Source: Ditylenchus dipsaci (taxonomy: Eukaryota > Nematoda > Chromadorea > Rhabditida > Anguinidae). From it: a stretch of DNA of 64,000 nt. The stretch spans positions 1 to 64,000 of the forward strand of contig SADC01001313.1 in NCBI GenBank assembly GCA_004194705.1, in the 5' to 3' direction. This document shows positions 1 through 11,820 of the stretch, piece after piece (position 1 is the first letter of the stretch; each line of letters begins with the position of its first letter). Both the position numbers and the translations under genes were made by a program. Below the pieces are notes generated by a model that had not been told where the DNA came from, did no database searches, and saw only the letters and a program-made list of their open reading frames with translations.

Positions 1-235
1 ATGCCCGGAGTTCTTCGATTCGGCAAGCGCTACTCCTCCCTAGACAACAGCAACTACCTTCCAGCTGGTGTTCTACGCTTTTGGCAACGCAGTGACGACA
101 TTCCAGGAGTCTTACGTTCGCAAGAAAAGTGAGATGCCTGGAGTTCTCGGTCGGCAAAAGGAGTTCAGACATGCCTGGGGTGCTGAGATTCGCCCAAGAG
201 AAGTTCAGACATGCCGGGGTTCTTCGATTTGATAA
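1..235 (+). CDS. flp-18: FLP-18-like neuropeptide precursor, 3' end
   Basis: Encodes the C-terminal part of a secreted precursor cut at KR/KK sites into RFamide peptides that act on neuropeptide receptors. Frame 1 opens with MPGVLRFGKR, the FLP-18 peptide plus amidation glycine and dibasic site. About five more PGVLRF-type units follow, near 58-93, 106-125, 133-153, 170-190 and 210-228, spaced by short acidic linkers such as SDD, SE and SSD. The signal peptide and early exons lie left of the window. Only the first unit is perfect: the others carry one-base losses or gains, often in short homopolymers, so the frame changes repeatedly. Either this is a decaying copy or the assembly has base errors. 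PGVLRFG is diagnostic of nematode flp-18. Confidence 0.85.
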
Positions 236-257
236 ATTTTATTGGTGTTAAAGTGCA

Positions 258-263
258 AATAAA
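258..263 (+). other. AATAAA polyadenylation signal of flp-18
   Basis: A canonical AATAAA lies about 25 bases after the end of the last RFamide unit, where the 3' UTR of the neuropeptide gene should be. This supports the region being the transcript end. Confidence 0.5.
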
Positions 264-1868
264 GTGAACAATTAAAGTTTTATGTACAATATATTTTGTT
301 GAATATGCCGTGGAATAAATCGGCTAGAGTTGGTGGATTGATCTCTTTGTTGTTTTTGTTCTTTCTTTCTGTTTTAGCTGTCTTCCCTGCTGAGTCTAGT
401 GAGTGTTCAAAATTATCTGGCTGCTGCTCCTTCTGGTTGCTCTCTTTTCAATGCTCTGGTGTCTTGACTTTTTTAATTTGAATTGCAAGAAAATTGTGTG
501 ATAAACTCCTTTTTGTAAAAAATCGGTATTAAATGGTGCAAATAAGGATGATTAAAGTGCTGTGTGCTGAACAATTGAGTCTCATCAGAGACAAAATAAA
601 GTTGTGGTTTGTGTTGCGAAACCTGGTTCTCATCGTTCTGTTTTATTATTTGAGCTTACTACTAACCCACACTCAATTGACTTTTGTAGTCTGTATAACG
701 CAAGATCTTCTGCCTCTATTTTTTATACAAACCAAATCTAAAACATTGTCTGTATATAGTAGAAGATGAAAATTAAATAAAATAGCGTATCTAGTCTGAT
801 TGCCAAACCTTCTAATTATCGCCTCTCAGTCGACATGAGTCCTACCTTATGTGACAATGTGGAAGAGAAAGTTTTTTGCATTGGCTCTATTGTGATATTT
901 TAAGTGTGGGTTTAGGCGAAGGTTGGCCAGTATGTTTGGAAGGACTCCAAACAAGAGTACATATAGTTGATTCGTCTAAATGTATGCGGGCTTCCCCGTG
1001 CCTTAACATTAATCATTAAAAGTCACAATAAAAAAACCAGGGGACCAAGGCGAAATCGCACTCCCGATGTCACAGTGGGGTGCAGTTTCTTTTACTTCCC
1101 TGGTCCTCTGACACCAGGTTAATAATAAGGTTTGTTCAACTCACATCAAAATAATGGCTTAAAAGGACCAGTGAAAGGCCCAGCGATTGTTGAATTTCGA
1201 ATTGGCGGGACCAAAATATATCTCGTTTCGGGGAGATTTCAGTTTCAAAATCTATTTTGTCTATCTATATTCTTTTCTGCTGTTGTTTTACGCACCAATT
1301 TCGGTTCCTTCATCTTAGATGCCTCAATCTTTTTTGAAGTCTGTAGTTTTCGATGTCTGCTTGCATGACATTTCATTACCTCGCCCTCTTTTTTTTGTGT
1401 GTGTGTTTTTTAGGGTTTATATTCGTTCGTCAATAACCTGAAAGCAAGGATCGTCGGCAGCATTATTTATAAACCACCTCTAATGGAATGTATATTTACC
1501 GTTTTTATAATATTGAGTATCCTAGAGTTGAACTATATAAGATATCTAGTAAAGCTATATATAATCTATATAAGCTAATCCCGATACCCTAGAGTTTGTA
1601 AATTCAACTTTACTGACACACTAACATAAATTCCCTATGAAAAACAGAGTTACCAGCACTTAAAGGTCAAAAAAATTGGTAAGCATAGTTGATCTAAACT
1701 TCTCCAGCCACCATTCTTGTTCGCGGCATACAGACACTTTTATTACCTTTCTCAGGACTTCTAAAGACATGTGGATTCAACCTTGGTCAATAACAACAGC
1801 ACCAAGTCACGCATCGAAAAACTGAGTTGCCCGCCTCAAAGTCAAAATATCGAACCTAATAGTTAACT
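264..1868. other. No gene recognised
   Basis: AT-rich sequence after the flp-18 end. The short open frames (for example 533-769 and 1,132-1,368) show no family motif, and I see no splice-bounded exon. A locally GC-richer stretch at 1,035-1,120 has no match I recognise. Confidence 0.4.
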
Positions 1869-2109
1869 CGTTAAAGGACCATGGTTTTTGCGCGCACGGT
1901 TGTCCCCGCCAATTCATAAATTTTCCTAATCATGAACTTCTATACGAATTTGAGCTTGGTTTTAACAAAAACATACCTAAAATAAATTCGAGCTTCTTTT
2001 GTTAGAGAAACCATGTTGAAAAAATCCGTACAGAAGCTCAATTATTAGGAAAAAATTTTGAATTGGCGGGGGACAACCGCTGCGCGCAAAAAACCATGGT
2101 CATTTAACT
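1869..2109. repeat. Foldback element, GTTAAAGGACCATGG family
   Basis: Near-complete inverted repeat. The left end GTTAAAGGACCATGG matches the inverted right end GTTAAATGACCATGG, followed by CCGCCAATTCA and an AT-rich arm. The same arm sequence (CCGCCAATTCA..., CTTCTATACGGATTTT-like) recurs at 59,052-59,275 and 63,296-63,523 and as a fragment near 24,135-24,180. A non-autonomous, hairpin-forming transposon is the simplest reading. Confidence 0.7.
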
Positions 2110-2701
2110 ATGCCGTTACGAAGTCAGGCCAAAAACTATATGTAGATAAAAGAGTAAAATTAAGAATTTTCTGCTATTCTTTGGCCTGCTTTCGAAACAT
2201 GCAGAAAAATGAAATTCTTGCTGCAAAAACCTCTGACTCTAAATAAATAAATGAAAAAGAGAAAGCCATTAAACAAGAGTCAGCTGCAAAAAAATCTCGC
2301 TATTCGGTGCTATCTCTTTAATACAAATAGTAAAAGTAGCTTGCTATGAGTTTTCGTATATCACCTTTTATAATTAGTCTATAGTTTATTCAATTTTGAA
2401 AAAGATGAAATTAATTTTGGATTATTTATTTCTTACATTTTTTGCGTTTTCATATGTTCAATTAATTAATATAGCCACGATGATGAAAAGGCAGAGTTCA
2501 AGTATAGCAAGAAGCTAACCAACAGGTCGGCCATATAGATCATGTATGGGACAAGGGTCGGTCTACTTTTGGCATTTGTCTTTTTCTAGACAAAATCATG
2601 AGAGACAGTATGTCCATTATCTTTTTTCTGAAAAATTAAAAAAACAAAAACGAAAACATTTCTAAAAAAAACCAAATTACAAAATAAACTATGTGATTTA
2701 A

Positions 2702-3287
2702 CACGAGAAAGGCGGGTCGTGAGGAGTGTGGATTTTAGCGCGGAATTGGATGCTGAATAGGACGGTGCGGGTCCTTTTTGCTTTAATCATTGACGAAGTA
2801 GATCAAAATTGGGTCCGGGAGGTAACCTCCGAAAAGTTCGGGACGCATAATTTTTTTTCTGCTAGTAGAAACATCAATATCTGACACCCGAATCGTGGTT
2901 CAGCATGGTCGATTTGCTTCTAAAACTGCTCTTGAATGCCAAAGACACTATCAATTTTCGCGAAATCCCAACTCAAGATAAATAAATATTGATCTTCTAA
3001 TTTGAATATTTTATGTCTTGAGCGGAATTAAACTTTGATAGTGTCTTTTGAATTCCAAGAAAGGTTTAGAAGCAAATCGACTATGCTAAAACGAATCTGT
3101 GTCAGAATTATGGGTTTTACCAGCAGAAGAAAAAAATTTGTGGGTCCCCGGATCCCTTGTTTGGGTGTTACATCCCGGACCCCAATAAACTTTTCGTCAA
3201 TGATTAAGCGAAAAGGACCCGCACCATCATATGCAGCATAAAATTCTGCGCAAAATCAGACACTCCTCACGACCCGACTTTCTCGTG
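2702..3287. mobile_element. TTAA-flanked foldback transposon
   Basis: Inverted arms of about 280 bases (left CACGAGAAAGGCGGGTCGTG, right its imperfect complement) meet near 3,000. Both outer ends are directly flanked by TTAA (2,698-2,701 and 3,288-3,291), the target duplication of piggyBac-type elements. No transposase is inside. A similar TTAA plus CACGGG element lies at 18,860-19,680. Confidence 0.65.
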
Positions 3288-3601
3288 TTAAGAAACAGAA
3301 GTCTATGCTGGATGAAAAAGCGAACTATTGCGCCGCTCCATGGCGAGGAGGCGACTGTCATTCCGACTACAAATACTGTTTGCTGACATTCAATAAAGGC
3401 ATATGAAATGCAACCAATAAATGCCTTGACCTTGAGTGTTAGAGCCACATGTTATCTCAAATTGGGGGCAGTGGTTCTCAGTGTTTCGGCCAAACCCTAT
3501 TTCAATCTCTATTTCCAGGCCTAAGTCAGCTTTTCTGGACGCTATGAGGCTTGCATAATTGATCCTCTTAATATAAAAGGGCTCAGACCAACAAAGTTGC
3601 G

Positions 3602-4020
3602 ATGATTGCTTTAAAGCTTCCTAGAGAAGCAATTATGAAAGAGTTGGACAGAACCAAAAATAAAGAGCTTATAAAGCGCTACAGTCAAGAACCTGAAGGT
3701 TGGTTTTTATCAACTACAGTCGACTCTCGGTATGGGACACCTAAGAGTTGGTCCCAGGGGTGTCACTATATCGAGAGTCGACTGTATCGCTAGTTTTGAC
3801 TTTCTGATACAAAAACAGAAAGAAATAATAAACACCAAACTCGAAAGAAAGCATCTTGCACATTTTACAAACAGCTCGAAATTTTTTCTCTAAGGAAGAT
3901 CATGAATCTAGCATCAAGTACTTCACTAAATCTTTGAAAAAAGTTTATGGCTCTCCTGATTACATCAAGGCTTTGATAAACCGTGGTACTTGCTACTATT
4001 TCTTGAAAAAAGAAAAATGA
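3602..4020 (+). CDS. TPR-like exon pair, host gene fragment
   Basis: The second exon (3,895-4,020) follows a TCTAAG acceptor and encodes 41 residues ending at TGA. The part SIKYFTKSLKK...ALINRGTCYYF fits a tetratricopeptide repeat helix pair. A first open stretch (3,602-3,698, MIALKLPREAIMKELDRTK...) ends at a GT donor, but its phase does not match the second exon, so joining is uncertain. The presumed intron (3,699-3,894) holds a 68-bp MITE. No upstream exons were found. TPR proteins are protein-binding scaffolds; which one this is cannot be told. Confidence 0.35.
3717..3784. mobile_element. 68-bp TA-flanked MITE (CAGTCGACTCTCG ends)
   Basis: Terminal inverted repeats CAGTCGACTCTC and its complement, each abutting TA (3,715-3,716 and 3,785-3,786), as expected for Tc1/mariner/pogo-type insertion. 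It sits in a likely intron. Related ends occur at 4,574, 7,944, 18,053 and 43,831. Confidence 0.7.
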
Positions 4021-4573
4021 AATTACATTAATAATAATAAAATGAAATTAAAAAATTTAGCTATGAAGATGCATATATTTTTATGAATACGATATGTGGC
4101 ACAAGTTATTGATTTTTGATACGCAAGTGTTCAACAGAGCAAACTTTTCTTGAAAGGAGGCACCCTGCTTTTCGAACTTAAACTTATGAAGCTCTATACC
4201 CACCTTTGAACGAGCAATCTCTGCCAACCCTTGGTAACCTCCGAAGTGCCGTTCAGCGAAGGAATAAAAGAGACATTGGCTATAGCTAAGCTAAAAGGTG
4301 AGGATATAACGGGGCAGACCAAAGTTCCCGATGGATTTTTAAAGCCTTATCTTTCACCAATATTGTGATCTATGATTGATTATTGCATCATCTTGGAAAA
4401 ATGTATGTAATACAAAAAGGTAAAAAGTATGAACCAAATGAGAGCTTCGATGTTGGTTCATACCTTTTAGTGTTTTTGTGTTACATTTTGTGCATTTTGC
4501 AAATTGATGTACATATTTGATACCTTGAGAAATCAGAACCAGAGACAGGATCAGGGCTACCTGGATCATGTTA

Positions 4574-4725
4574 CAGTCAACCCTCGATTTAACGACACCC
4601 CTGGGGACCTACTTAAGGTGTCGTTAAATCGGGGGTTCACTTGACTGAATTTAGTCAAAGCCAACCAAATTGCCTCATTTTTGGGTGTCGTTAAATCGGG
4701 TTGTCGTTAAATCGAGGGTTGACTG
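4574..4725. mobile_element. MITE with CAGTCAACCCTCGATTTAACG ends
   Basis: The left end CAGTCAACCCTCGATTTAAC is mirrored at the right end by GTTAAATCGAGGGTTGACTG. The body repeats the TCGTTAAATCGGG motif internally. Flanks are TTA on both sides rather than a plain TA duplication. The ends resemble pogo/jerky-type elements. No coding capacity. Confidence 0.7.
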
Positions 4726-4874
4726 TTAAACTTTTCGAAAAGTTGAAAATTTTCAATCTATTGATGCAAAACAAAATTTGCGCCAAAAAGTGGATTTGCG
4801 CCAAAAAAGTGTTTTTGCCCAAAAAAAAATATGCCTATTTATTACCCCTATGAAACTCCGCCCTCTCCCATATA

Positions 4875-5250
4875 CCGTATTTCCTCTAATAGGCGGCGGC
4901 CGCTTATTTTTCAACCTCTTTTCAGCAGGCCGCCTTATTAGAGCGGGCCGCCTTATTGGAGCAGGCCGCCTTATATTTCAAACATCCTTTCATCAAAATT
5001 TATTAAAATTCTCTAACAACGAATTTTGAACTAAGATTAATAAAACAGTCATAAATGAATCATAAACATCATAGACTAGGATGTGTGACCATTTCCAATC
5101 AAAAGTATGAAAATTAGGACGGCGCATTTAAAACAATTTGAATATGAATAAAATTTTTAGGGGCGCCTTATTAGAGCAGGCGCCTTATTTTCAACCTCCC
5201 TCCTGAGGGCCGCCTTATTAGAGCGGGCCGCCTTATTAGAGGAAATACGG
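4875..5250. mobile_element. MITE of the CCGTATTTCCTCTAATAG family
   Basis: Ends CCGTATTTCCTCTAATAG and CTATTAGAGGAAATACGG-type complement, with TA on both sides (4,873-4,874; 5,251-5,252). The interior repeats GCCGCCTTATTAGAGC units. Further members are at 22,801, 46,493 and 48,045. Non-coding. Confidence 0.75.
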
Positions 5251-5742
5251 TATGCGGCCCTGGTTTTATAGGCTCGTTTGGAGCTCTTCAGGAGAAATTT
5301 TAAGTGGTTTAGGTGGTTTGCATGGCATGAGTATTCGGCACTGTTGATAAAAAAAAATCAAATTGAACTTTGGCACAACTTTAACCCAGAACTTTGGCAC
5401 AACTTTGGCCCAGAACTTTGGCCCAAGATGCTTTCGGCCTTTTATGTCCGATTATTTTATTTGAAAAAATAAATTATAATTTGCAAAATTCCCATTTATC
5501 GAAAAAACGAAAAATGTCTTGAATCAAGAGTCAACTGTACAAAAAAAGCTCTGATGCTAAAAAATGGTTATTCGGAGTCATCGTTTTGTTAGGTTGGTGC
5601 ATTAACATCTCGCATATATGCGTTGAAGAGAAAATTAGAAAATTTTTGGATCATATATTTTTTTTCTAATGGCATTATGTAGCTCTGCCTCTCTTCTTTT
5701 AAATAGCTAATTAAACTCAGCATTTCAGATAACTCACATTTG

Positions 5743-6335
5743 CACCAAACACTTGTGAGGTCATCTTAAGAAGTTGACAAGCGTATTCATCACTTTAACT
5801 GATAAAAATTTAAATAAAAATTTCAAAGGTTACCAAATTTCTTAGCACTATATTGTAGCGCAGCTCAAGCGCTGAAAAAACATGTCACAGAATATTTTTG
5901 AAAATCTGAATGTTGAGATATGGCTTTTTGGAGGCTAAATAGCGGCATACCCCAGCACTCAAAACTGATATACCCCCAGCACTCAATTAAACAACAGCTG
6001 TTGTTTAATTGAGTGCTGGGGGTATACCAGTTTTGAGTGCTGGGGGTATACCAGTTTTGTACCCTTTTTGGAAAAACATCGTTTTCTTGAAAAAAATAAC
6101 CCTGATCCGAAAAATTAGGAAAGCTTGCATTTTAGTCACTTTTATAATAAATTAATTTTTTCCAAAAGCCATATCTCAACATCCAGTTTTTTGAAAAACA
6201 TTCAGTAACATGAGTTTTGTAGCGCTTGAGCTGCGCTACAATATGGTGCTAAGAAGTTAACCCTTGAAATTTTTTCAGTTAAAGTGATGAGTACGCTTGT
6301 CAGCTTCCTAACGACCTCGCAAGTGTTTGGTGCAA
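5743..6335. repeat. About 590-bp palindrome
   Basis: The arms meet at about 6,000 in AACAACAGCTGTTGTT. The outer arm CACCAAACACTTGTGAGGTC is mirrored by GACCTCGCAAGTGTTTGGTG; TTAGCACTATATTGTAGCGC and TGAGTGCTGGGGGTATACC are also mirrored. The right arm has lost or changed a few bases. No coding frame. Likely a foldback transposon; I could not define a target duplication. Confidence 0.7.
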
Positions 6336-6548
6336 AATGGTGACTTATATAAAATAATCAAGCTAAGTTTAATTTTCCACTTGAAACAGGAGAAACAGGG
6401 CTACAAAATAGTTTTAGAATAAAAAAGATATGATCACAACATTGGTGAAAGATAAGGCTTTTAAATTGTCTGGAAAAAGTACAAAACAATAATTGATGCA
6501 AAGTTTAGAGAATAGCAATAAAATCAAGTAGTACTTTTTTGCCCACAG

Positions 6549-7328
6549 ACGACAAGATTGACAGGTTCGAGATTCATCCGGACTTCCAAACCATGGCAGC
6601 CGACATTTCTTTCAAAACCACAAATGGAAAAACCTTTAAAGCAGACTCATTTGAAGAAGCATTTAAGATTTTGGCAGACTATCATCAAATGATTCCCAAA
6701 GTGACCATTATCGGGATTGTATTCGACCAAGAGCTGTTTCAGCTATTCTCCTCTACAGATCGGATTGTGTGGAAGGAATGATTAGAATTTTCGAAGTGGA
6801 TTTTACCTACTTGAAACCAGACCAACTGTTTTACTTGTTTGACAAAACTTTTAAGCCTCAATCTCTGGCTTTAAGTGAGAATCTGGGAATGGACAGTGAA
6901 TTTTTAATATGGCCATAGAAAAGAAATTGTTAGAGTGCAGTATAGCAATATTTCCGGGTCACAACTCTGAATCCAAGACCAGTGGCATAAAATTAGAAGT
7001 GGAGGTATTAGTGGACTTTCTGCACCGAAGAAAAGATGCTCTTTTGAGTGTCGATCAAAAGTTTATAATCGGTGGTGTTGACAAACTGATTGAAAAGATA
7101 ACAGAGGTAAATTTTTATACATTGAATAAACTTAATATAATCTCGTTTTAGCGCTTCATATCTGACACCAAAAGATGCCTATTTCAGTTGCAAATCTATG
7201 GTATGGAACAGATTCCAGAAAAAATGGAGCTGCAAAACTCTGTCACCATGGAAGAACTTGCACTTAGCTCACTAGAGATAGCAACAATAAAAGCTGTAAC
7301 TTTGAAAAGACGTCCTATTAAATACTGA
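6549..7328 (+). CDS. Unrecognised protein, 3' exons
   Basis: Coding starts after a TTTTTTGCCCACAG acceptor. It reads through RFEIHPDFQTMAADISFK and KVTIIGIVFDQELFQLF, changes frame near 6,775 and again near 6,905, then has a clean 45-base intron (GTAAAT...TTTTAG, about 7,087-7,131) and ends at TGA 7,326-7,328. The alternating hydrophobic pattern resembles the leucine-rich tails of nematode F-box-associated proteins, but I see no F-box, so this is only a guess. Upstream exons were not found. The two frame changes mean either decay or base errors. Confidence 0.5.
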
Positions 7329-7943
7329 ATAAACCTTGTATGTAATTCAGAAATAGCTTTTTTTAACGCTTAAAAACCGATAAAGAACGGTTCTAGAATA
7401 TTTACGCTGTTAAAAAACAAAAACTATTTTATTATGCTTACCTATTATGCATTACTGAAGTCTAGCGCCGAAAGTATATTTTCTTGACATTAGGAAACGA
7501 ATCTAATTTTAATAAGTGTAGACCTTGCTCTACAGTGTACTGTGAGCTCTAATTATATCAATAGAAACGATTGGAACGATTGTTAAATTGATTCGTCCAC
7601 AAAAAGATATTTTCGAATGAGTCAGGCTACCAACGAATAGATAAACGCTCTGGAAACAGATTCATGCAAAATCATTGAGATCAAGATTTCATCTTCATTG
7701 ACCGTATTTTCTTTTAAAGTTTTGTAATACGTGAAATTTAAATTTAAATGCAAAAAATTTAATTTTTTTAAACATTTTTGGGGTGAACGTGATTGATTTT
7801 TTTTTCAAACTACATGGTGGTCAGAATGTATCCTAGTTCTTGTAATTTGAGTTATCAAGTGAAAAAAATCTTTATGTAAGCTGGTCAATTGCCATTAGTG
7901 AATGGTGATGCTAAGAAAAAGAGCTTGGACAGATGCGGAAGTA

Positions 7944-8132
7944 CAGTCAACTCCCTCCATAGTGCACACCCAAGGGACCGGGCCAGGTGTGCACTATGGC
8001 GGGTGGTGCACTATGGCGGGGGTGTTACTATGAGGGAGTTGACTATATGGTGGCCAACCACATCGGAACCGGGTGTGCACTATGGCGGGGGTGTGCACTA
8101 TGGCGGGTGTACACTATGGAATGAGTTGACTG
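7944..8132. mobile_element. 189-bp TA-flanked MITE
   Basis: Ends CAGTCAACTCCCTCCATAG and mirror GAGTTGACTG, flanked by TA (7,942-7,943; 8,133-8,134). The paralogous locus near 11,512 reads GCGAAAGTAAGCCAACATTG with one TA and no element, an empty-site proof of insertion and of the TA duplication. The interior repeats GTGCACTATGGCGGG. Confidence 0.85.
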
Positions 8133-8568
8133 TACGTCAACATTGTGACAAGCAAAGACGATGCATAAATTTTTTCATTTCTTTTTAGTTCTATGGTCCA
8201 TTTCCGAAAAGAAATGATTCATGAAGCACATGTTCATATACCAGTAGAAACAACAAAGAAAATGTACATTTCTTTATTTTTCGGACCATCATTTAGGAAG
8301 TTTGCTAGAAAAAATTCTCTTACTTGGACGTCTAATAAATTCTGACAGTCAGATTCACTTTTTAATCACAGTTTTTTATAACGCCAAAACTATTTTTCCT
8401 TTATTATGTTTTGTTCTTTCTAAAACTAATAACGAATATAGTTTTTGCTTACATGTGCTTTAGTGACAAAATTACATTTTGTCATGTTCATTTTTAGCCG
8501 TCGAAAAACCTTAATTTTTTTTCAGATCTGTGTTTTAATCTGTCTTGAATAAAATATATTTTAGCCAA

Positions 8569-9785
8569 CATGTCAGACAATGTGTCTCTGGATAAAAATA
8601 GTTTGAAAAAAAATCAAGGAATCAGTCCTGATTTATTCGATCTCTGAAAGATTGATCTCTAAAAGGACCATAGCCGTCGCCGAAATGAGAATGTCACACA
8701 TTTAAATGCGCGCGGGACACCAATTTGTTTGCGAAAATATTCAGGAATATTTTTTAGTGAATTGATAATGAAATTATCAAAAAGGCGAAGCCGGCGTTGA
8801 GAATTGATTAACTAGCAATTTAGACCGATTGACGTGCTTTACCACTGCACTAACACGTAACTTGTTTATCCTCACCTATTTTAATCTTAGTAAGTTCATG
8901 TGAAAAGAACAGAAATAAAAAAAAGTTCCCGCGCGCATTCAAGCGTGTCAAATTTTCGTTGTCGGCAACTAATTTTGGGCAAAATACCGGTATTTTGTTT
9001 CCCAGTATTAATACCGGTAACCGTTATTTTGTTACCAAATAGTTAAAAGGGTGGACCAAGGCGTAAAAGTGAAAAAAGCGAAATTTTTCTACTTTTTCGT
9101 ACAATGCACTATTTGCGCATACTATTCGCATACTACCATATACTATCCGCGTATACGAATACATATCGTACGGAAATATAAAAAAATTTTAAATTTTCAT
9201 ACAAATCTTATATTTGTGTATCTTTTAGTGACCCTTTGGAGAATTATATTATGCTAAAATTGCAATAATTTTTTTTCATTTTTACGAAAAATCCAGCACT
9301 TAAGTTATTTTTGAAATTATTTGTGTCAATTTTAGATCTAGACACGCTAGACACATCTAGATACACAATTCTTTAAATAATATTTGGATGCGCACTTATT
9401 CTAAATCTTGCAGAATATGTACAGTGTCACTGATCATTGACCATGTAAAATACAATATTAACCATGAAAAAATCACTGACCATGAAAAATATTCTGAGGG
9501 ATTTAAAATGTGTGATAGAAAAAATATTTTCGTATTTGCTCCAATCTTATCCCCTTCTCTAATTTACATTTCTTTTTTTTTGTACAACTAAAAAGCACAT
9601 ATTGATATAAGGACAGGTCATAAATCTGTGTTAGATACATGATTTTAGCAAGTCGAAAATTTGCTACAGCCGAACAAAAGGCTGATCCGGGCTACCATAG
9701 GAGACAACTGGAAACCTTTTCTCTGTCGATAAAATTAGACAAAGCAAAAAAGAGCTTGAGAAACTTTGTGCACTGCTTCAGAACC
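8569..9785 (+). pseudogene. Taxilin-like coiled-coil gene, copy 1, degraded
   Basis: Two exon-like pieces. The first follows TTTTAGCCAAC and starts MSDNVSLDKNSLKK before a stop. The second (9,649-9,785) follows a TTTTAG acceptor and ends at a GTGAGT donor; its best frame contains DKIRQSKKELEKLCALLQN, which resembles the KLEKLCRELQ signature of taxilins (syntaxin-binding coiled coils). The same exon in copy 2 (18,703-18,845) reads KLGKKMLEKFCESLLE. The frame changes inside this exon, and no later exon is recognisable, so copy 1 is probably dead. The family call rests on one short signature. Confidence 0.4.
8650..8985. repeat. Foldback element with tRNA-like core
   Basis: The left arm (AAAGGACCATAGCCGTCGCC, then AAATGCGCGCGGGA) is mirrored at 8,930-8,985. 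Between the arms, on the minus strand, is TTAGTGCAGTGGTAAAGCAC, a good tRNA A-box context; the B-box side is degraded. The same design occurs at 10,556 and 18,375. Confidence 0.55.
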
Positions 9786-10555
9786 GTGAGTTTGATCAAC
9801 GAAGTTTGCAAAATATAAAAAAGGGTACTTATTCAGCTGGAGTGGGTTGGGCAACCAAATAGCAACAGCTCAAAGTTAATGGAGCGTAGATGATCAGATT
9901 TTTTCAAACTTGAGATGAACCTTTTACTAATAATTTTGCCTAAGTTTAGGGGTCGTCCGTACATGTTTTTCACAATAGCTTACAATGCTTTTAATGTTTC
10001 TAAAAAACAGAATGTTTTTATCTGTACCTTATTTAAAGATTTTTACTTTATTTAGGAATATAAATTTTAAAATTTTGGAAATTTCAGGCCAAAATTTTTA
10101 TTTTCGCGCCCCCCCCCCTGTCAGATTTTTTTTAAACGGCGTAGGTGAAAACGTAGGTTGAAACGGTATCGAAAATTTGAAAAACGATGTAGGTAAATGG
10201 CCAAAAATGGTCTGGTGCAGTAACAAACATCCATCCACCATCCCCCCCCCCCCAGTGAGAAATTTCTGGTTACGCCTCTCGTGATCTGTGAGGAATTTTT
10301 CTCGAAATGCTATTATCTGGCACCCAATTTTGTGGTCTGATCAACCCTTTTGCAACAACCACAAATCCGTGCGGAAAAATGAATGATTAGAACCAGTAAA
10401 GTAGCAAAACCTTATCGTGCCACTAAGAGGTAGCAGTTTTGATGCAAACCAGTGTAACGTTTTGGTGCTAATGACAGCCTTCTGCTATTTCCTAATGCTG
10501 CGAACAATTTTTTTTTAATTTTGATTTATTATTTATTCATTTACTGATTGAGCCC
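9786..10555. other. No gene recognised
   Basis: AT-rich sequence with C-runs near 10,110 and 10,245. I see no exon, tRNA or transposon ends. Confidence 0.35.
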
Positions 10556-10905
10556 AGTGTTGCTTAAAGGGGCATACCAGCGCATTACACGGGCAATTTA
10601 AAATTCACAAAAGGCGGGGACCAGGTATATTCAAACGAGAATTTTTTTTAGATACAAATTTGCCGTTTTGTACAAAAAGCTATACACCGTGTTGGAATCG
10701 AACTAGATCATGTTCGGACAACATCAGCACATTACCGCTGAGCTACCCATGTTATTAGACTGACAGAGTACTTTTCATAAGTTATTGCTCTTTACAGAAT
10801 AACAATTTACATTTAAAAATAATTCTCGTTTGAATATGGCTGTCCCGCCTTTTGCAAATTTGAAATTGACCGTGTAACGCGCTGGTATGCCCTTTGATGG
10901 TTGGA
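10556..10905. repeat. Foldback element with tRNA-like core
   Basis: Mirrored ends TTAAAGGGGCATACCAGCGC and GCGCTGGTATGCCC, then CACGG(G/T)CAATTT arms. At about 10,684-10,752, minus strand, lies GGGTAGCTCAGCGGTAATG (A box) and AGTTCGATTCCAAC (B box) at tRNA-like spacing. The T arm does not pair and no acceptor stem forms, so this is a SINE-like tRNA relic and not a working tRNA gene. Confidence 0.65.
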
Positions 10906-10957
10906 CCAGATGGCCGACCAGTTGTTAGCAGTCCTGTTCATTTGATTCAGTGAATGA

Positions 10958-11115
10958 ATTCGCCAGAAAATTCAATCGAAATTCCGCGAATCAATCGATT
11001 CGCGGAATTTGGCGAATTGATAAACTCGCGAATTGATTGATTCGATTCGCGAGACAAAGAAGACGCGCAAATCCAATCAATCAATTCGCGCGTTATTAAA
11101 TCGCCAACTTCGCGA
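10958..11115. repeat. GAATTCGC/GCGAATC palindrome-rich patch
   Basis: Several short overlapping inverted repeats built from AATTCGCG and CGCGAATC. No open frame of interest. Origin unknown. Confidence 0.4.
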
Positions 11116-11820
11116 ATCTTAAAAATTACAGCAGTTTCATGTTGCAATCGATAAAGGAACGCAAGAGCTACAAAATCATGTGTTTGAAACATTTTTGCGA
11201 CAAAAAAATAACTACTTATAACCAGTCTAAAAGTCAGTTACAAATTCTTTACTTCAACGAAAATTGAAAATTCCCGGATTTGAAATCGATATAAAAGTTT
11301 GTCCTGTCAATTTATCCACAATTTTTCATTCAGTAATGAAATGTTTATTCACTTTTCGACAGATAATTTCGAGGGCTACAAAATGACATATCATTTAAAC
11401 AAAGTGAAATAAAAAAATGGTCGTACGGTGCCCTTGAAGTGTTGGGATTTTTTGTGGGACACCCTGTAGTGAACGGTAATGCCAAGAAAATGAGCTTGTG
11501 CAGATGCGAAAGTAAGCCAACATTGTAACAAGGAAACACGCCTCATAAATTTTATATTCCTTCTAATTCCATGGTCCATTTTTGAATAGAAATGATTCAT
11601 AAAGAACATGTTTATATAGAAGTAGAAACAACAAAGAAGTGAACGAAAAAATGTGCATTTTTTGTAGCATCATCGGGGAAGTTTTAGATAGCAGATTCTC
11701 TTGCTTCAAATTCTTTTAAATGCCGACCGTCAAATTATTTTCACTCGAAATCTTTGCATTTTTTCTTTTATTCACTTACGCTCTTATTGAACAAGTAATA
11801 ATGCGGATGGTTTGTGCTTA

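Larger units (their letters stand above)
7895..9785 (+). repeat. Segmental duplication, copy 1
   Basis: Sequence from about 7,895 (GTGAATGGTGATGCTAAG) is diverged but collinear with sequence from about 11,480 (GTGAACGGTAATGCCAAG). Shared landmarks are TCATAAATTTTxTATT, ATGGTCCATTT, GTAGAAACAACAAAGAA, ACATGTGCTTTAGTGAC and ATATTTTAGCCAA. The two copies differ mainly by unique insertions: a 189-bp MITE here, and several elements in copy 2. Confidence 0.7.

Noticed and set aside
9051..9591. Two short open frames rich in Y, I and F
   Set aside because: Low-complexity AT-driven frames without motifs.
10684..10752. Functional tRNA gene
   Set aside because: A and B boxes are present, but the T arm does not pair and there is no acceptor stem; it is inside a foldback repeat.
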